The notes: generated by a model from the letters alone, not told the origin. A stretch of 64,000 nucleotides of DNA from Mucilaginibacter sp. SG564 (GCF_013149275.1 NZ_JABGNA010000007.1:402148-466147); one strand, 5' to 3'; positions 8,936 to 18,488 are shown, counted from the stretch's first letter. Translations and numbers: made by a program.

Positions 8936-9550
8936 TTATTTAGTTTTTTGCTCCTTGATGTATCCTTCTTTTTTAAGATCATTAATGATATATGGTGTCT
9001 CGAACTGAACACCTAAACCCGGTTTACCGAACCATGGTATAATTACACCCCGCCTTACATTAGGTATAGGTTTTATAATTTTATAAACCCGGTAAGGCGA
9101 ATTTAGTGTTTTATCTGGTAAAGCGCGCTTCGGAAAAGGTACGCCTGTTCTGGATACAAATGTACCACGATCCTGGAACACGCTGTCGGCATCAAAGTAG
9201 CCTCCGTAGCGGTCAATGAGTATCCCGGCAGGCAAGGTTATAACTTTCAGATCGACCGCGCCGCGGTTTGGCGGCCAGCCGCCATTGAGACTGTTAGCGG
9301 TAAAAAACTGTTCGAGTTTGGCCCACTTTTCTTGTTTCCAAAGCATCCAGGCGGTGTCGGCTAAGGGCTTCTTGGTACTGTCAGCAAAGTCTGATACCGA
9401 TTTTACAAAATCATCATAACTGATGCCCCTTACTTTGGCATTTTTTGCAGGGACTTTGGCTTGCTGTGCGGGATGTTTTTTGGCTACCTGGGCCTGTGCC
9501 AGGAAAGGCATCAGGAAAACCGCCAGGAGCAGTAGTCTAATTTGTTTCAT
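8936..9550 (-). CDS. Secreted TNT-domain protein, putative NAD+ glycohydrolase
   Basis: The 204-residue product has a Sec signal peptide (residues 1-20, ending AQAQ), a basic Ala/Lys-rich linker (22-40), a helical part (45-85) and a TNT-like domain (about 85-200). Domain hallmarks are NGGWPPNRGA (89-98), Arg114 in DRYGGYFD, LPDKTLNSPYRVYK and FGKPGLGVQF with Gln182. In the Mycobacterium tuberculosis necrotizing toxin the corresponding Arg and Gln are needed for NAD+ cleavage. Unlike polymorphic toxins, this one has no large delivery module. With the acidic gene after it, it may be a small secreted antibacterial toxin. Activity is inferred. Confidence 0.75.
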   Translation of the reverse strand: MKQIRLLLLAVFLMPFLAQAQVAKKHPAQQAKVPAKNAKVRGISYDDFVKSVSDFADSTKKPLADTAWMLWKQEKWAKLEQFFTANSLNGGWPPNRGAVDLKVITLPAGILIDRYGGYFDADSVFQDRGTFVSRTGVPFPKRALPDKTLNSPYRVYKIIKPIPNVRRGVIIPWFGKPGLGVQFETPYIINDLKKEGYIKEQKTK

Positions 9551-9712
9551 TGGTGCTTTGGTTTAAGTTAAATAATAATTAAACAAGTCGCAATTATTGC
9601 GCAAAACGAAATTAAACATTTAACATTAAGCAATAATTGAACTTTTTATTCATTTTGTATGGGTTGAAAACAGCGTTTAAGTCGGCTCACCTTATCTGCG
9701 CTTTGCTGGACA

Positions 9713-9868
9713 GCCCTTCTTCGCCTGCGGAGGAAAGAGGGTGGAAAAAAACAGGTTTGTCATGCTGAACGCAGTGAAACATCTATTATTGAACTTTTCA
9801 ATTGTAGAATAGATCCTTCGTTCCTCAGGATGACAAAAATCCCCCTTTCCGCCACAGGCGAAGAAGGA
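9713..9868. repeat. Nested inverted repeat: family A palindrome inside an outer stem
   Basis: The family A repeat at 9758-9836 is framed by CCCTTCTTCGCCTGCGG (9713) and its near complement CCACAGGCGAAGAAGG (about 9853). The inner part is almost identical to the reverse complement of 52706-52787. The gap 9551-9968 holds nothing else except this and the palindrome before ligA. Confidence 0.7.
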
Positions 9869-9922
9869 ATATTGTCGGGGGTGAGTCTACCCCGTACTAA
9901 TTTGAATTTCACTATGGAGTTT

Positions 9923-9938
9923 ATAGTTTGTAAACTAT
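9923..9938. promoter_or_regulatory. Palindrome upstream of ligA
   Basis: ATAGTTT and AAACTAT flank two central bases, 31 bases before the ligA start. It could be an operator or part of the promoter. Confidence 0.25.
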
Positions 9939-9968
9939 GGAATAAAGTAATTTCTTAACTTCGCATCT

Positions 9969-11984
9969 ATGTCACCAGCGGAAGCCAAAAACCAGATCAA
10001 GGCCTTAACAACCGAGTTAAAACAGCACAACTACAACTACTATGTGCTGGCCATGCCTACCATTGCCGATTTTGATTTTGATAAAAAATTAGAACAGCTG
10101 AACAAGCTGGAAAAGGAGTTCCCGGAATTTGCAGATCCGGATTCACCCACGCAAAAAGTTGGTGGCGACATTACTAAAGAGTTTGTGACCTACCGTCACC
10201 GCTGGCCCATGCTATCATTAGGCAACACTTATAACGAACAGGAACTGCTTGATTTTGATCAGCGCATCCGCAAGGCTATTGGCGATAATTTTGAGTATGT
10301 ATGCGAGCTGAAGTTTGATGGCCTGTCCATGAGTTTAACTTATGAGGATGGTAAGCTGACGCGCGCCGTAACCCGTGGCGACGGTGTACAGGGCGACGAG
10401 GTAACCACTAACGTGCGCACCATTAATACCATACCCAAACGCCTGCATGAGGGTACCGACTACCCAAGCTACTTTGACATACGCGGCGAAGTTTTTATGC
10501 ACCGTAAAGCCTTTGAGCGCCTCAATAATGAACGTTTGGAGAGCGGCGAAGTTGCGTATGCCAATCCACGTAACTTTGCATCTGGCACCATTAAAATGCA
10601 GGATTCGGCCGAGGTTGCTAAACGCCCGCTGGATTGTTTCCTATATTTCCTGTATACAGAAAAACTTGTATTTCAAACCCACTGGGAAAGCCTGCAGGCA
10701 GTTAAAAGCTGGGGGTTCCATACCAATGAGCATAGTCGCCTTTGCGGTAATATTGATGAGGTGTTTGAGTTTATAACCAAATGGGATAAGGACCGCTTTG
10801 GCCTGAGCTATGATATCGACGGTATTGTGATCAAGGTAAATAACTATTCGCAGCAGCAGGAGCTTGGCTTTACAGCCAAATCGCCGCGCTGGGCCATAGC
10901 CTATAAATTTAAAGCCGAGCGAGTAGAAACCGAACTGTTGAGCGTAAGCTATCAGGTTGGCCGCACGGGTGCGGTTACACCGGTGGCTAATTTAAAACCG
11001 GTATTGCTGGCCGGTACCACAGTTAAACGGGCCACTTTGCACAATGCCAACGAGATTATCCGACTGGATCTGCACGAAGGCGATACCGTTTTTGTGGAAA
11101 AAGGCGGCGAGATCATCCCGAAGATTATCAGCGTAAACCCCGAGAAAAGGGCGCAGAATGCTGTGCCTGTAGTATATCGTACTACCTGCCCTGCCTGTGA
11201 TACCCCATTGGAGCGCAAGGAAGGCGAGGCCGCTTTTTATTGCCCAAATGATGAGGGCTGTCCACCGCAAATTGTGGGTAAAATGCAGCATTTTATCGGC
11301 CGTAAAGCTATGGATATTGACGGCTTGGGCGATGAGACCATAGAAACCCTGTATTCACGCGGGTTTATTAGTCATATCAGCGATATTTATAAGCTGCATG
11401 AGCATGCCGATGAGCTAAAAAAGATGGATCGCTTTGGCGATAAATCCATCACCAACATGCTGGATGGTATCGAAAAATCCAAACAAATGCCTTTTGAAAA
11501 AGTGCTGTTTGGCCTCGGTATCCGCTATATTGGCGAAACGGTTGCCAAAAAACTGGCCATCCACTTTAAATCTATCGACGGACTAATGGCTGCTACCACG
11601 GAAGAGCTGGTAACCGCCGATGAAATTGGCGAGCGCATAGCCCAAAGCATTATTGACTATTTTGCAGATGAAAAACACCGGGAAGAAATTGAAAAATTAA
11701 AAGCCCTGGGACTGCAATTTGTAGTGGAGATAAAAGAAGTAAAACTGGCCAGCGAAAAACTGAGCGGGCAAAGCTTCATCATATCAGGTGTGTTTGAAAA
11801 ATTCTCCCGCGATGAACTGAAGGATATGATAGAGCAGAATGGCGGTAAAATTCTGAGCAGCATATCGTCCAAACTCAGCTATGTGGTTGCCGGCGACAAT
11901 ATGGGGCCAGCCAAACTGGAGAAAGCGCAAAAGCTAAATATCCCCATCATCAGCGATGATGAATTATTGGCTATGATAGGCTAA
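9969..11984 (+). CDS. ligA: NAD+-dependent DNA ligase
   Basis: This 671-residue protein has the full LigA layout and usual length. It has an NMN-binding Ia region (YYVLAMPTIADFDFDKK), an adenylation domain with catalytic Lys115 in CELKFDGLS, and an OB fold. A four-cysteine zinc finger follows (CPACDTPLERKEGEAAFYC...C), then helix-hairpin-helix repeats (about 440-590) and a C-terminal BRCT domain (LSGQSFIISGVFEKFSRDEL onward). It seals nicks in replication and repair using NAD+. Translation starts at ATG 9969. Nothing unusual in the sequence. Confidence 0.98.
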   Translation: MSPAEAKNQIKALTTELKQHNYNYYVLAMPTIADFDFDKKLEQLNKLEKEFPEFADPDSPTQKVGGDITKEFVTYRHRWPMLSLGNTYNEQELLDFDQRIRKAIGDNFEYVCELKFDGLSMSLTYEDGKLTRAVTRGDGVQGDEVTTNVRTINTIPKRLHEGTDYPSYFDIRGEVFMHRKAFERLNNERLESGEVAYANPRNFASGTIKMQDSAEVAKRPLDCFLYFLYTEKLVFQTHWESLQAVKSWGFHTNEHSRLCGNIDEVFEFITKWDKDRFGLSYDIDGIVIKVNNYSQQQELGFTAKSPRWAIAYKFKAERVETELLSVSYQVGRTGAVTPVANLKPVLLAGTTVKRATLHNANEIIRLDLHEGDTVFVEKGGEIIPKIISVNPEKRAQNAVPVVYRTTCPACDTPLERKEGEAAFYCPNDEGCPPQIVGKMQHFIGRKAMDIDGLGDETIETLYSRGFISHISDIYKLHEHADELKKMDRFGDKSITNMLDGIEKSKQMPFEKVLFGLGIRYIGETVAKKLAIHFKSIDGLMAATTEELVTADEIGERIAQSIIDYFADEKHREEIEKLKALGLQFVVEIKEVKLASEKLSGQSFIISGVFEKFSRDELKDMIEQNGGKILSSISSKLSYVVAGDNMGPAKLEKAQKLNIPIISDDELLAMIG

Positions 11985-12122
11985 TTTTGTTAAAACTTTA
12001 CCCATAGTTATTGGTTTATAAAATAAGATTGGTATATAATTAGCTTTTATTCAACATAATAAACGCTGATTATATATTTTTTTCGTAATTTCATTAACCA
12101 TTACCAATAAGAGCCAGTCATC

Positions 12123-12350
12123 ATGGGAGCCATCATTCCTATACAGGAAAATTTTTTTTGCGAACCCTGCAAAGACTGCGGTGCCAGACCAATTATTGAA
12201 CAAATAAAAGGAGCATTTACCGTTCGTTGCCCAAATGACAAAACCCACTATAAAACCAAACTTGGCCTGGTAAATATTGAAGACTGGAACCTGAAAAATA
12301 AAACGTATCCTCCCCTGGGCAATACAAAAAATCCACAAAAGGCATCCTGA
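12123..12350 (+). CDS. Small cysteine-rich protein, putative zinc-binding
   Basis: This 75-residue frame has ATG at 12123. Three cysteines sit close together (FFCEPCKDCGARP) and a fourth follows (VRCPNDK), spaced as in a small zinc ribbon. It ends in a hydrophilic tail. I do not recognise the family. An overlapping minus-strand frame (12051-12338) looks less like protein. It lies between ligA and the DUF5686 gene on the same strand, but gaps of more than 120 bases suggest its own transcript. Confidence 0.55.
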   Translation: MGAIIPIQENFFCEPCKDCGARPIIEQIKGAFTVRCPNDKTHYKTKLGLVNIEDWNLKNKTYPPLGNTKNPQKAS

Positions 12351-12471
12351 TCAATCATTCCCTATCGGAACCTCCGTATTATTTTTATTTTTTAGATTTC
12401 ACATTATTTAACAAAACTGTGTTGTAACATTTAGTAATTAAGCTTCATCTTAGTACAAACTACCTTACTAC

Positions 12472-14925
12472 ATGAAATTTACATTACTATCTATCTTGCT
12501 TTTTATATCGGGGATTCCTGTATTTGCCCAGCAACTTACCATCAGTGGTAAAATAACCGATGAGCAAAACAAACCAGTTCCTTTCGCATCCATTTATATC
12601 AAAAATACTTCTAAAGGCACCTCGGCCAATAGCGAGGGCGTGTATCAGCTGCAACTAAGCGCAGGCAATTACGAACTACAATACAAAGCGGTTGGCTATG
12701 GACAGCAAAGTCGCAAGGTAAACCTTACTGCTAACCAGGTGATCAACATCTCGCTCCCAACCGAAACTTACCAGCTTAAATCGGTAGCCATTCATGCCGG
12801 CAGCGAAGATCCTGCCTATGCTATTATCCGCAAGGCCATCAAAAAACGCAAAACTTATTTAAACGAGGTTAAAGCCTACACTTGTGATATTTATATCAAA
12901 GGCCTGCAAAAGCTATTAGCCGCACCCAAAAAGTTCCTGGGCTTTGATGTACAAAAAGCCACCAACGAGGCTGGTCTCGACTCCAACCGTACGGGGATTG
13001 TTTATCTGTCCGAATCCGAATCAAAATACAGTTTTGTACGCCCCAACAAGGTACATGAAGTGCAGGTATCCTCCAAAGTATCGGGCCAAAACAGGGCATT
13101 CAGTTTTAACCGGGCATCAGATATGGCGGTTAATTTTTATGAGAATTTCGAAACCTGGGACGGCCTGAGCAACCGCCCGCTGGTATCGCCTATTGCCGAC
13201 AATGCCCTGTTCTATTATAACTATAAATGGATGGGCCTCACTGTTGAGAACGGCGAAACCATCAATAAAATACAGGTAACCCCCAAGCGCGCGCATGACC
13301 CTTGTTTTGAAGGCTACATTTATATACTGGATGATAGCTGGCGATTATCGGCCCTGCAGTTGTTCATCACCAAAAAGGCCAATATCAATCTGGTTGATAC
13401 CCTTAAGGTGAACCAGCAATTTTATCCCGTTAATAATACCGCATGGATGCCTGCCAGTGTTAAGTTTGAATTCACCGGCGGCTTGTTGGGTTTCCGTGTG
13501 GGCGGATATTATATTTCGATATATAAGAATTATGATCTGGAACCAAATTTTGCGAAAACCAACTTTGCCGAGGTTTTGCACATTGATAAAGGCACCAACA
13601 AAGATTCGACCTATTGGAACCAGCAGCGCCCCATCCCACTCACCGGTGAAGAACAAATCGACTATATCAACAAGGGCAAACTCGCCCGCAAACGCGAGTC
13701 GAAACAATATCTCGATTCGTTGGATAAAGCCAATAATGAGGTAAAACCCCTGGGTGTATTGGTTACCGGTGTTGATGTACGCAACCGTTATAAAAAAGAA
13801 ACTTTCCATTATGATGGATTATTGGGTTCGGCGCTTTACAATACCGTAGAAGGTTTTGCTATCAACTACGGCTTATCCTACACCAAAGTGATCGATACGC
13901 TTAATCACCGTTCGCTTGCGCTGGACGGGCATGTGCGTTACGGCTTTTCCAATCATTTACTCAACGGTACCGCAGGCGCGGCTATACCCATAGGCCAACG
14001 ATTCACATTAGGCATCCGCGGCGGATCTGACATTACCGACCTCAACAACCAGCAACCGGTTTCTACCCTGGTTAACTCTTTGTATACCTTGTTTGAGCGG
14101 CAAAACTACCAGAAGCTTTATCAAAAACAATTTGCATCGGCTTCCTTTTCCGGTCGTGTTGTGGGTGGATGGCTGGCCAGCGCAACGGTAGAATGGGCCA
14201 ACCGTAAATCACTGACTAACAGCACTACCTACAGCTTTTTTAGTCCGCAAAATCACCAGTTTACCTCCAATAACCCGTTAAGCCCGGCGCAGGATAGTCC
14301 CTTGTTCCCGGAGAACCAATCGTTCAAAATAGCTTTGCGTACCAGCTATAATTTTAGCGATCAGTATGAAACTTACCCATCAGGTCGCAGGTACCTGCCA
14401 TCAAAATATCCTACCATCGGGATAAATTATACCAAGGGGATAAAAAACGTACTGGGATCTGATGTAGATTATGCCCTGCTGAGTGCCGATATATCCAAAT
14501 CAAACATCGATATGGGCTTTTACGGCAAAACCTCCTTTTTTATAGGCGCGGGCAAATTTCTGAACGCCAATAAATTATACTTCCCCGATTATAAACACTT
14601 TGACGGCAACCAGTTATTAGTCTATACCCCGGGCATCAACCGGTTCCTGCTGCTGGATTATTATAATTTCAGCACACCTGATAAATATGCCGAAGGTCAC
14701 CTGGAACACAATTTCATGGGTTTTATCACCAATAAGATACCGATCATCCGCAAGTTAAAGCTGCAAGAAATTGTCGACGTAAATTATCTGTACACCCCTA
14801 CCCTTAAAAATTATACCGAACTGGGTTTCGGTCTGCAATATTTAAATATCAGGCTGATGTACGGCAAATCATTCAACAGCGGCAGCAATACCAATTCGGC
14901 AGTAAGACTGGGGGTTTCTTTTTAG
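12472..14925 (+). CDS. DUF5686 family outer membrane protein with carboxypeptidase regulatory-like domain
   Basis: The 817-residue product starts with a signal peptide (ending PVFAQ). A carboxypeptidase regulatory-like domain covers about 20-105 (LTISGKITDEQNKPVPFASI, YKAVGYGQQ). The long DUF5686 region follows and ends in alternating barrel-like strands (LKNYTELGFGLQYLNIRLMY, final VRLGVSF). Such proteins are predicted outer membrane proteins common in Bacteroidetes; their role is unknown. There is no TonB plug. It is a single-gene unit with a weak hairpin after the stop. Confidence 0.85.
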   Translation: MKFTLLSILLFISGIPVFAQQLTISGKITDEQNKPVPFASIYIKNTSKGTSANSEGVYQLQLSAGNYELQYKAVGYGQQSRKVNLTANQVINISLPTETYQLKSVAIHAGSEDPAYAIIRKAIKKRKTYLNEVKAYTCDIYIKGLQKLLAAPKKFLGFDVQKATNEAGLDSNRTGIVYLSESESKYSFVRPNKVHEVQVSSKVSGQNRAFSFNRASDMAVNFYENFETWDGLSNRPLVSPIADNALFYYNYKWMGLTVENGETINKIQVTPKRAHDPCFEGYIYILDDSWRLSALQLFITKKANINLVDTLKVNQQFYPVNNTAWMPASVKFEFTGGLLGFRVGGYYISIYKNYDLEPNFAKTNFAEVLHIDKGTNKDSTYWNQQRPIPLTGEEQIDYINKGKLARKRESKQYLDSLDKANNEVKPLGVLVTGVDVRNRYKKETFHYDGLLGSALYNTVEGFAINYGLSYTKVIDTLNHRSLALDGHVRYGFSNHLLNGTAGAAIPIGQRFTLGIRGGSDITDLNNQQPVSTLVNSLYTLFERQNYQKLYQKQFASASFSGRVVGGWLASATVEWANRKSLTNSTTYSFFSPQNHQFTSNNPLSPAQDSPLFPENQSFKIALRTSYNFSDQYETYPSGRRYLPSKYPTIGINYTKGIKNVLGSDVDYALLSADISKSNIDMGFYGKTSFFIGAGKFLNANKLYFPDYKHFDGNQLLVYTPGINRFLLLDYYNFSTPDKYAEGHLEHNFMGFITNKIPIIRKLKLQEIVDVNYLYTPTLKNYTELGFGLQYLNIRLMYGKSFNSGSNTNSAVRLGVSF

Positions 14926-14946
14926 TGAGTGTGAGTGTGAGAAAAA

Positions 14947-14980
14947 ATAAAGGCCCGGTTTTACCAGGCTTTTATTTTTA
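14947..14980 (+). terminator. Probable terminator after the DUF5686 gene
   Basis: AAAGGCCCGG and CCAGGCTTTT form an imperfect stem followed by TATTTTTATCATTTTTTC, 22 bases after the stop. Confidence 0.55.
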
Positions 14981-14999
14981 TCATTTTTTCTTTTCCTGT

Positions 15000-15482
15000 C
15001 AGCAGAACAGCTTCGGGCGAAAGCGGGCAGAACAATGGTAGACTGTGCGGCTGCGGGGCATAGCAAGTTTTTGCTGAAGCGCAAGAGTGTGCGAACGCAG
15101 TAGCGCAAAATAATTGCAGCCCTGGTTCTGTCTGATTTGCAGGGCAAAGGCCAAGTGCGGCAAAGAAGCATTTCTGGTGAAAGCCTTTTGGTTACTTTGT
15201 GGCTACAAAGTAACTGGCCCTCCCGCGGCCAAGAGCGGGTATACGCTATACAACGCGAAGAATAGATCCTTCGCTACGCTCAGGATGACAAACTTAAATG
15301 AGATTATTAATGATGTGTTTGTTTTTTGGTATTAATGAGCTCCCTCTGGTCGGTTGTCTTCGTTCGTTCGAGATGACAATCTGAATAGATAAAATGTGTA
15401 AAAACATGGTTTAAATCACGTAGGCATATTTTTCATTACTCAAAACTCACCAATCACTACTCACTACTCACCACTAATCACT
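15000..15482. repeat. Non-coding stretch with several repeat fragments
   Basis: The 14926-15507 gap holds an exact 10-bp stem GTTACTTTGT/ACAAAGTAAC (15191-15214), a half copy of family A (15262-15293), and a word repeat of CACTACTCAC variants (15431-15482). The word repeat includes ACTCAAAACTCA, also found near 33537 and 52036 in complement. Short frames here are repeat-derived. Confidence 0.65.
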
Positions 15483-15507
15483 ATATTAGCGTCCTTTAAT
15501 TTTACTC

Positions 15508-16386
15508 ATGAATATATTTTACGGAACAGGGGTAGCCATGGTGACCCCTTTTCAGGCGGATGGTCAAGTTGACTACGAGGGTTTGAGAAACCTTATTGAA
15601 CATTTGATTGATGGCGGGGTGCAATACCTGGTATCATTAGGTACAACCGGCGAAAGTGCCACATTGAATGCCGCCGAGCGAAAGCAGGTTTGGGCATTTA
15701 CCGCGGAGGTTGTCAAGAAGCGCGTAAATTTGGTTGCCGGTATAGGTGGCAATAATACTCATGAGGTAGTGGAGCAGATCAAAGAGTTTAATGTTACTGG
15801 CTACGATGCCATACTATCATCAAGCCCGCATTATAACAAACCTACCCAGGAGGGTATATACCAGCACTATAAAGCCATAGCGCAGGCAGCACCACTACCG
15901 GTAATTTTATATAACGTACCCAGCCGCACCGGCAGCACCATTGCTGCGGAAACAACCGTGCGCCTGGCCCGCGATTTTAAAAATATCATTGGTATTAAAG
16001 AAGCATCGGGCAATTTCGATCTGTTTAACCAGTTGATGCGCGATAAGCCGGAAGAGTTTTTAGTAATATCGGGCGATGATCCGGTTACCCTGCCGATGAT
16101 GGCGATGGGAGCTGTGGGCGTGATATCTGTTATTGGTAACGCCTTGCCAAAACCATTATCAGCCATGATAGGCCTATTGCTGAATAATGATTACAAAGCC
16201 GCGCAAAAAATAAATGCCAGCCTGGTTGAGTTTACCCGGCTTATGTTTGTGGAAGGTAACCCCGCCGGTGCCAAAAACGCGCTGAAACATTTAGGGGTTT
16301 GTGGTGAAACTTTAAGATTACCACTTGTACCGGTAAGCAGCAAAACAGCTGATGCTATTAAACTGGAAACAGCCAGGCTTTCCTAA
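15508..16386 (+). CDS. dapA: 4-hydroxy-tetrahydrodipicolinate synthase
   Basis: The 292-residue protein is a full-length DapA TIM barrel. It condenses pyruvate with aspartate semialdehyde, the first step towards diaminopimelate and lysine. Visible active-site residues are Thr46-Thr47 in GTTGES, Tyr135 in PVILYNVPSRTG and the Schiff-base Lys164 in GIKEASG. This fits the meso-diaminopimelate-type MurE encoded further along. It is monocistronic, with an intrinsic terminator just after the stop. Confidence 0.96.
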   Translation: MNIFYGTGVAMVTPFQADGQVDYEGLRNLIEHLIDGGVQYLVSLGTTGESATLNAAERKQVWAFTAEVVKKRVNLVAGIGGNNTHEVVEQIKEFNVTGYDAILSSSPHYNKPTQEGIYQHYKAIAQAAPLPVILYNVPSRTGSTIAAETTVRLARDFKNIIGIKEASGNFDLFNQLMRDKPEEFLVISGDDPVTLPMMAMGAVGVISVIGNALPKPLSAMIGLLLNNDYKAAQKINASLVEFTRLMFVEGNPAGAKNALKHLGVCGETLRLPLVPVSSKTADAIKLETARLS

Positions 16387-16407
16387 AATAAAATATGTTG
16401 AATAAAA

Positions 16408-16436
16408 AAACCCGGTTATTGGATAACCGGGTTTTT
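16408..16436. terminator. Bidirectional terminator between dapA and the histone-like gene
   Basis: AACCCGGTTAT and ATAACCGGGTT form the stem, with A-runs on one side and T-runs on the other. It can serve both convergent genes. Confidence 0.85.
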
Positions 16437-16455
16437 TATTGGAATAAGAAAAACC

Positions 16456-16638
16456 TTACTTAGCTTCTTTATTTTTAGCTTCCTGTACTTCCAGACGGAT
16501 AGCCTGTGCCAGGTTTTTAAGATCTTGCATACCTTTACGAACACGTGTTCCGGCAGCGCTGTTTCCTTTGTTGTAGAATTTGTCGGCGTCGGCCTCCAAT
16601 GAAGCTACAAGCTCTTTTACTTCAGTAAATTTTTTCAT
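16456..16638 (-). CDS. Histone H1-like (Hc1-type) small basic protein
   Basis: This 60-residue protein is Lys/Ala-rich and helical, with the signature GNSAAGTRVRKGMQDLK shared with Bacteroidetes histone H1/Hc1-like proteins. It carries an acidic, coiled N-terminal half (VKELVASLEADADKF) and a Lys-rich tail. Family members are thought to bind DNA non-specifically as chromatin proteins. It is monocistronic, with a long AT-rich upstream region that includes overlapping hairpins. Confidence 0.8.
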   Translation of the reverse strand: MKKFTEVKELVASLEADADKFYNKGNSAAGTRVRKGMQDLKNLAQAIRLEVQEAKNKEAK

Positions 16639-16720
16639 TTAATTACTCCTTTTAAAATTATTGAGGTTTATTGTTTTAACTAAAGCTAATCTATAATGTT
16701 TTTTTTTAATTAAAAATTTT

Positions 16721-16772
16721 TAAGGCAGAAAAATACTGCCTTAAAAGTGGTTTTTTTCCACATTTTAAAGGC
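16721..16772 (-). promoter_or_regulatory. Two overlapping, mutually exclusive hairpins upstream of the histone-like gene
   Basis: On the minus strand the first hairpin (16738-16772) pairs GCCTTTAAAATGTGG with CCACTTTTAAGGC, with small bulges. The second (16721-16743) pairs TAAGGCAG with CTGCCTTA and is followed by an A/T run. They share the GGC segment near 16738-16743, so only one can form. The rest of 16639-16949 is very AT-rich and shows nothing else. Confidence 0.4.
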
Positions 16773-16949
16773 TTAATGAATATTTAAGCAGCTATATATT
16801 ATATTAAAAACAAACATTAATAAAATATATTCTATAATATTTTATTAATAAAACATATTAAATACAAAATAACTTTAAATAATAATATTTTATATGATTT
16901 TAGTTAACAAAACTCGTATTTTAATACCATCCATATATTAAAAATCGTA

Positions 16950-18383
16950 TTAAATGATTTTCTGCAATATATCCGGATAATGTTGATGTGTTTTGATGAT
17001 CAATTCGCCAAATAAGGTATTGGCCCAGGCAAACCATTTACGGGTAAAATCATCGGCATTATCTTTATTGAACGACTCATGCATAAAGCCGGTACCGGCA
17101 TGAGTGGTCTTTAATAATCGTAGGCATTCGGTGATCTCGTCTTTATGTGTAGACGTTAAGCCCCGCATAATAATAGCCATAGGCCATATATAACCAATGC
17201 CTACGTGCGGGCCACCAATACCTTCGGCTACCTTGCCTTTAAAAAAGTAAGGGTTATTTTCGCTCAGCACAAATTTCCGGGTGTTCTGGTACAACAGATC
17301 GTTAACTGGCAATGAATCGAGGTAAGGCAATGCCAGCAAACTGGGCACGTTGGAGTCGTCCATAAATAACTGGTTACCGTAGCCATCAACCTCAAAAGCT
17401 AATATTTTGCCATACTCCGGGTGTTGGGCCACCGCGTACTTTTTAAGCGCAGCCTCCACTTCGGTGGCCAAGGCACGGCAAGCAGAGGATGTTCCGCTAT
17501 CATTACCAATAGTGGCATACATTTCGGCCATTTGATTTAAGCTGGTAACCGCGAAATAATTTGACGGGATCAGGAATGGATAAATGGTGGCATCATCTGA
17601 AGGACGGAAGATAGAACAGATCAATCCTACAGGCTTAACCGGGTTACCGTAGCCCCTGTTGGGCGCGGTATCACTGGCTACTTCGGTTTTCCGTTGAAAA
17701 TGATAAGGACCTTTACTCTCTTTACGCTGCTGCTCCTTAAAAGTTTTCAGGATGATCTTACCTGCTTTTTGCCAGCTTTCATCAAAAAAGCTGCTGTCGC
17801 CGCTGATCTTCCAGTAGTTATAAGCCAGCCTTACAGGATAGCAAAGCGAATCGATCTCCCATTTGCGCTCATGCAGTTCGGGTTTCATATCGGTATTGTC
17901 GGTATCCCACTCGCTGCCGGTTGGGCCCTGGTTAAAGGCATTGGCATAAGGGTCTATCTGCACACACTTAGCCTGACGGCTCAATACACCCAATATCAGC
18001 TTTTGCAGCGCCGGATCATTTTTGATGAGTGGCAGATACGGCCAAACCTGAGCGGATGAATCGCGCATCCACATGGCGTTAATATCGCCGGTAATCACAA
18101 ATGTATCAGGCTTGCCACCGGCTTCGGAATAGTTTACCGTAGTATCCAGAGTATTGGGATAGCAGTTTTCAAACAGCCAGGCCAGTTCCGGATCTTTAAT
18201 ATCTTTTTTCACCTTTTGAATAATGGCCTCAACCGCCTTACTGGTAAATTTACGATCGGCCAGTTTAGGTCGTTTACTTTCAAAAGCAGGCAAAGTGCTG
18301 GCAAATAATGACGGTGTAACACCCAGGGTAATACCCGCGGCGGCCACGCCGTTCAGTTTGATAAAATGTCTTCTGGTGAGCAT
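16950..18383 (-). CDS. Glycoside hydrolase family 125, exo-alpha-1,6-mannosidase
   Basis: The 477-residue product starts with a twin-arginine-type leader (TRRHFIKLNG, then a hydrophobic stretch to about residue 30), so it is exported folded. The rest matches GH125 (DUF1237-like) across its length: YPNTLDTTV, ITGDINAMWMRDSSAQVWPY, YANAFNQGPTGSEW and EGIGGPHVGIGYIWPM. GH125 enzymes are metal-independent alpha-mannosidases that remove terminal alpha-1,6-mannose by inversion. This may link to N-glycan use, as the GH18 cluster at 54-60 kb would release high-mannose glycans. It is monocistronic. Confidence 0.92.
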   Translation of the reverse strand: MLTRRHFIKLNGVAAAGITLGVTPSLFASTLPAFESKRPKLADRKFTSKAVEAIIQKVKKDIKDPELAWLFENCYPNTLDTTVNYSEAGGKPDTFVITGDINAMWMRDSSAQVWPYLPLIKNDPALQKLILGVLSRQAKCVQIDPYANAFNQGPTGSEWDTDNTDMKPELHERKWEIDSLCYPVRLAYNYWKISGDSSFFDESWQKAGKIILKTFKEQQRKESKGPYHFQRKTEVASDTAPNRGYGNPVKPVGLICSIFRPSDDATIYPFLIPSNYFAVTSLNQMAEMYATIGNDSGTSSACRALATEVEAALKKYAVAQHPEYGKILAFEVDGYGNQLFMDDSNVPSLLALPYLDSLPVNDLLYQNTRKFVLSENNPYFFKGKVAEGIGGPHVGIGYIWPMAIIMRGLTSTHKDEITECLRLLKTTHAGTGFMHESFNKDNADDFTRKWFAWANTLFGELIIKTHQHYPDILQKII

Positions 18384-18488
18384 AAAGATTTTTTAATGGT
18401 AACTGTAAAAATATAAAAGCCTTTGATTATCCGAAAGACATTGGGATTTTATTTTAAAAGGTTTTAGCAAGGGGGTATTTCGCCACCA

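Noticed and set aside
12051..12338. 95-codon - frame antisense to the Cys-rich gene
   Set aside because: It lacks the conserved-looking cysteine pattern and ends in low-complexity sequence; the + frame is better.
15114..15335. 73-codon + frame with a CGYKVTGPPAAKSGYT-like product
   Set aside because: It reads through an inverted repeat and half of a family A repeat; this is a typical repeat-derived spurious frame.
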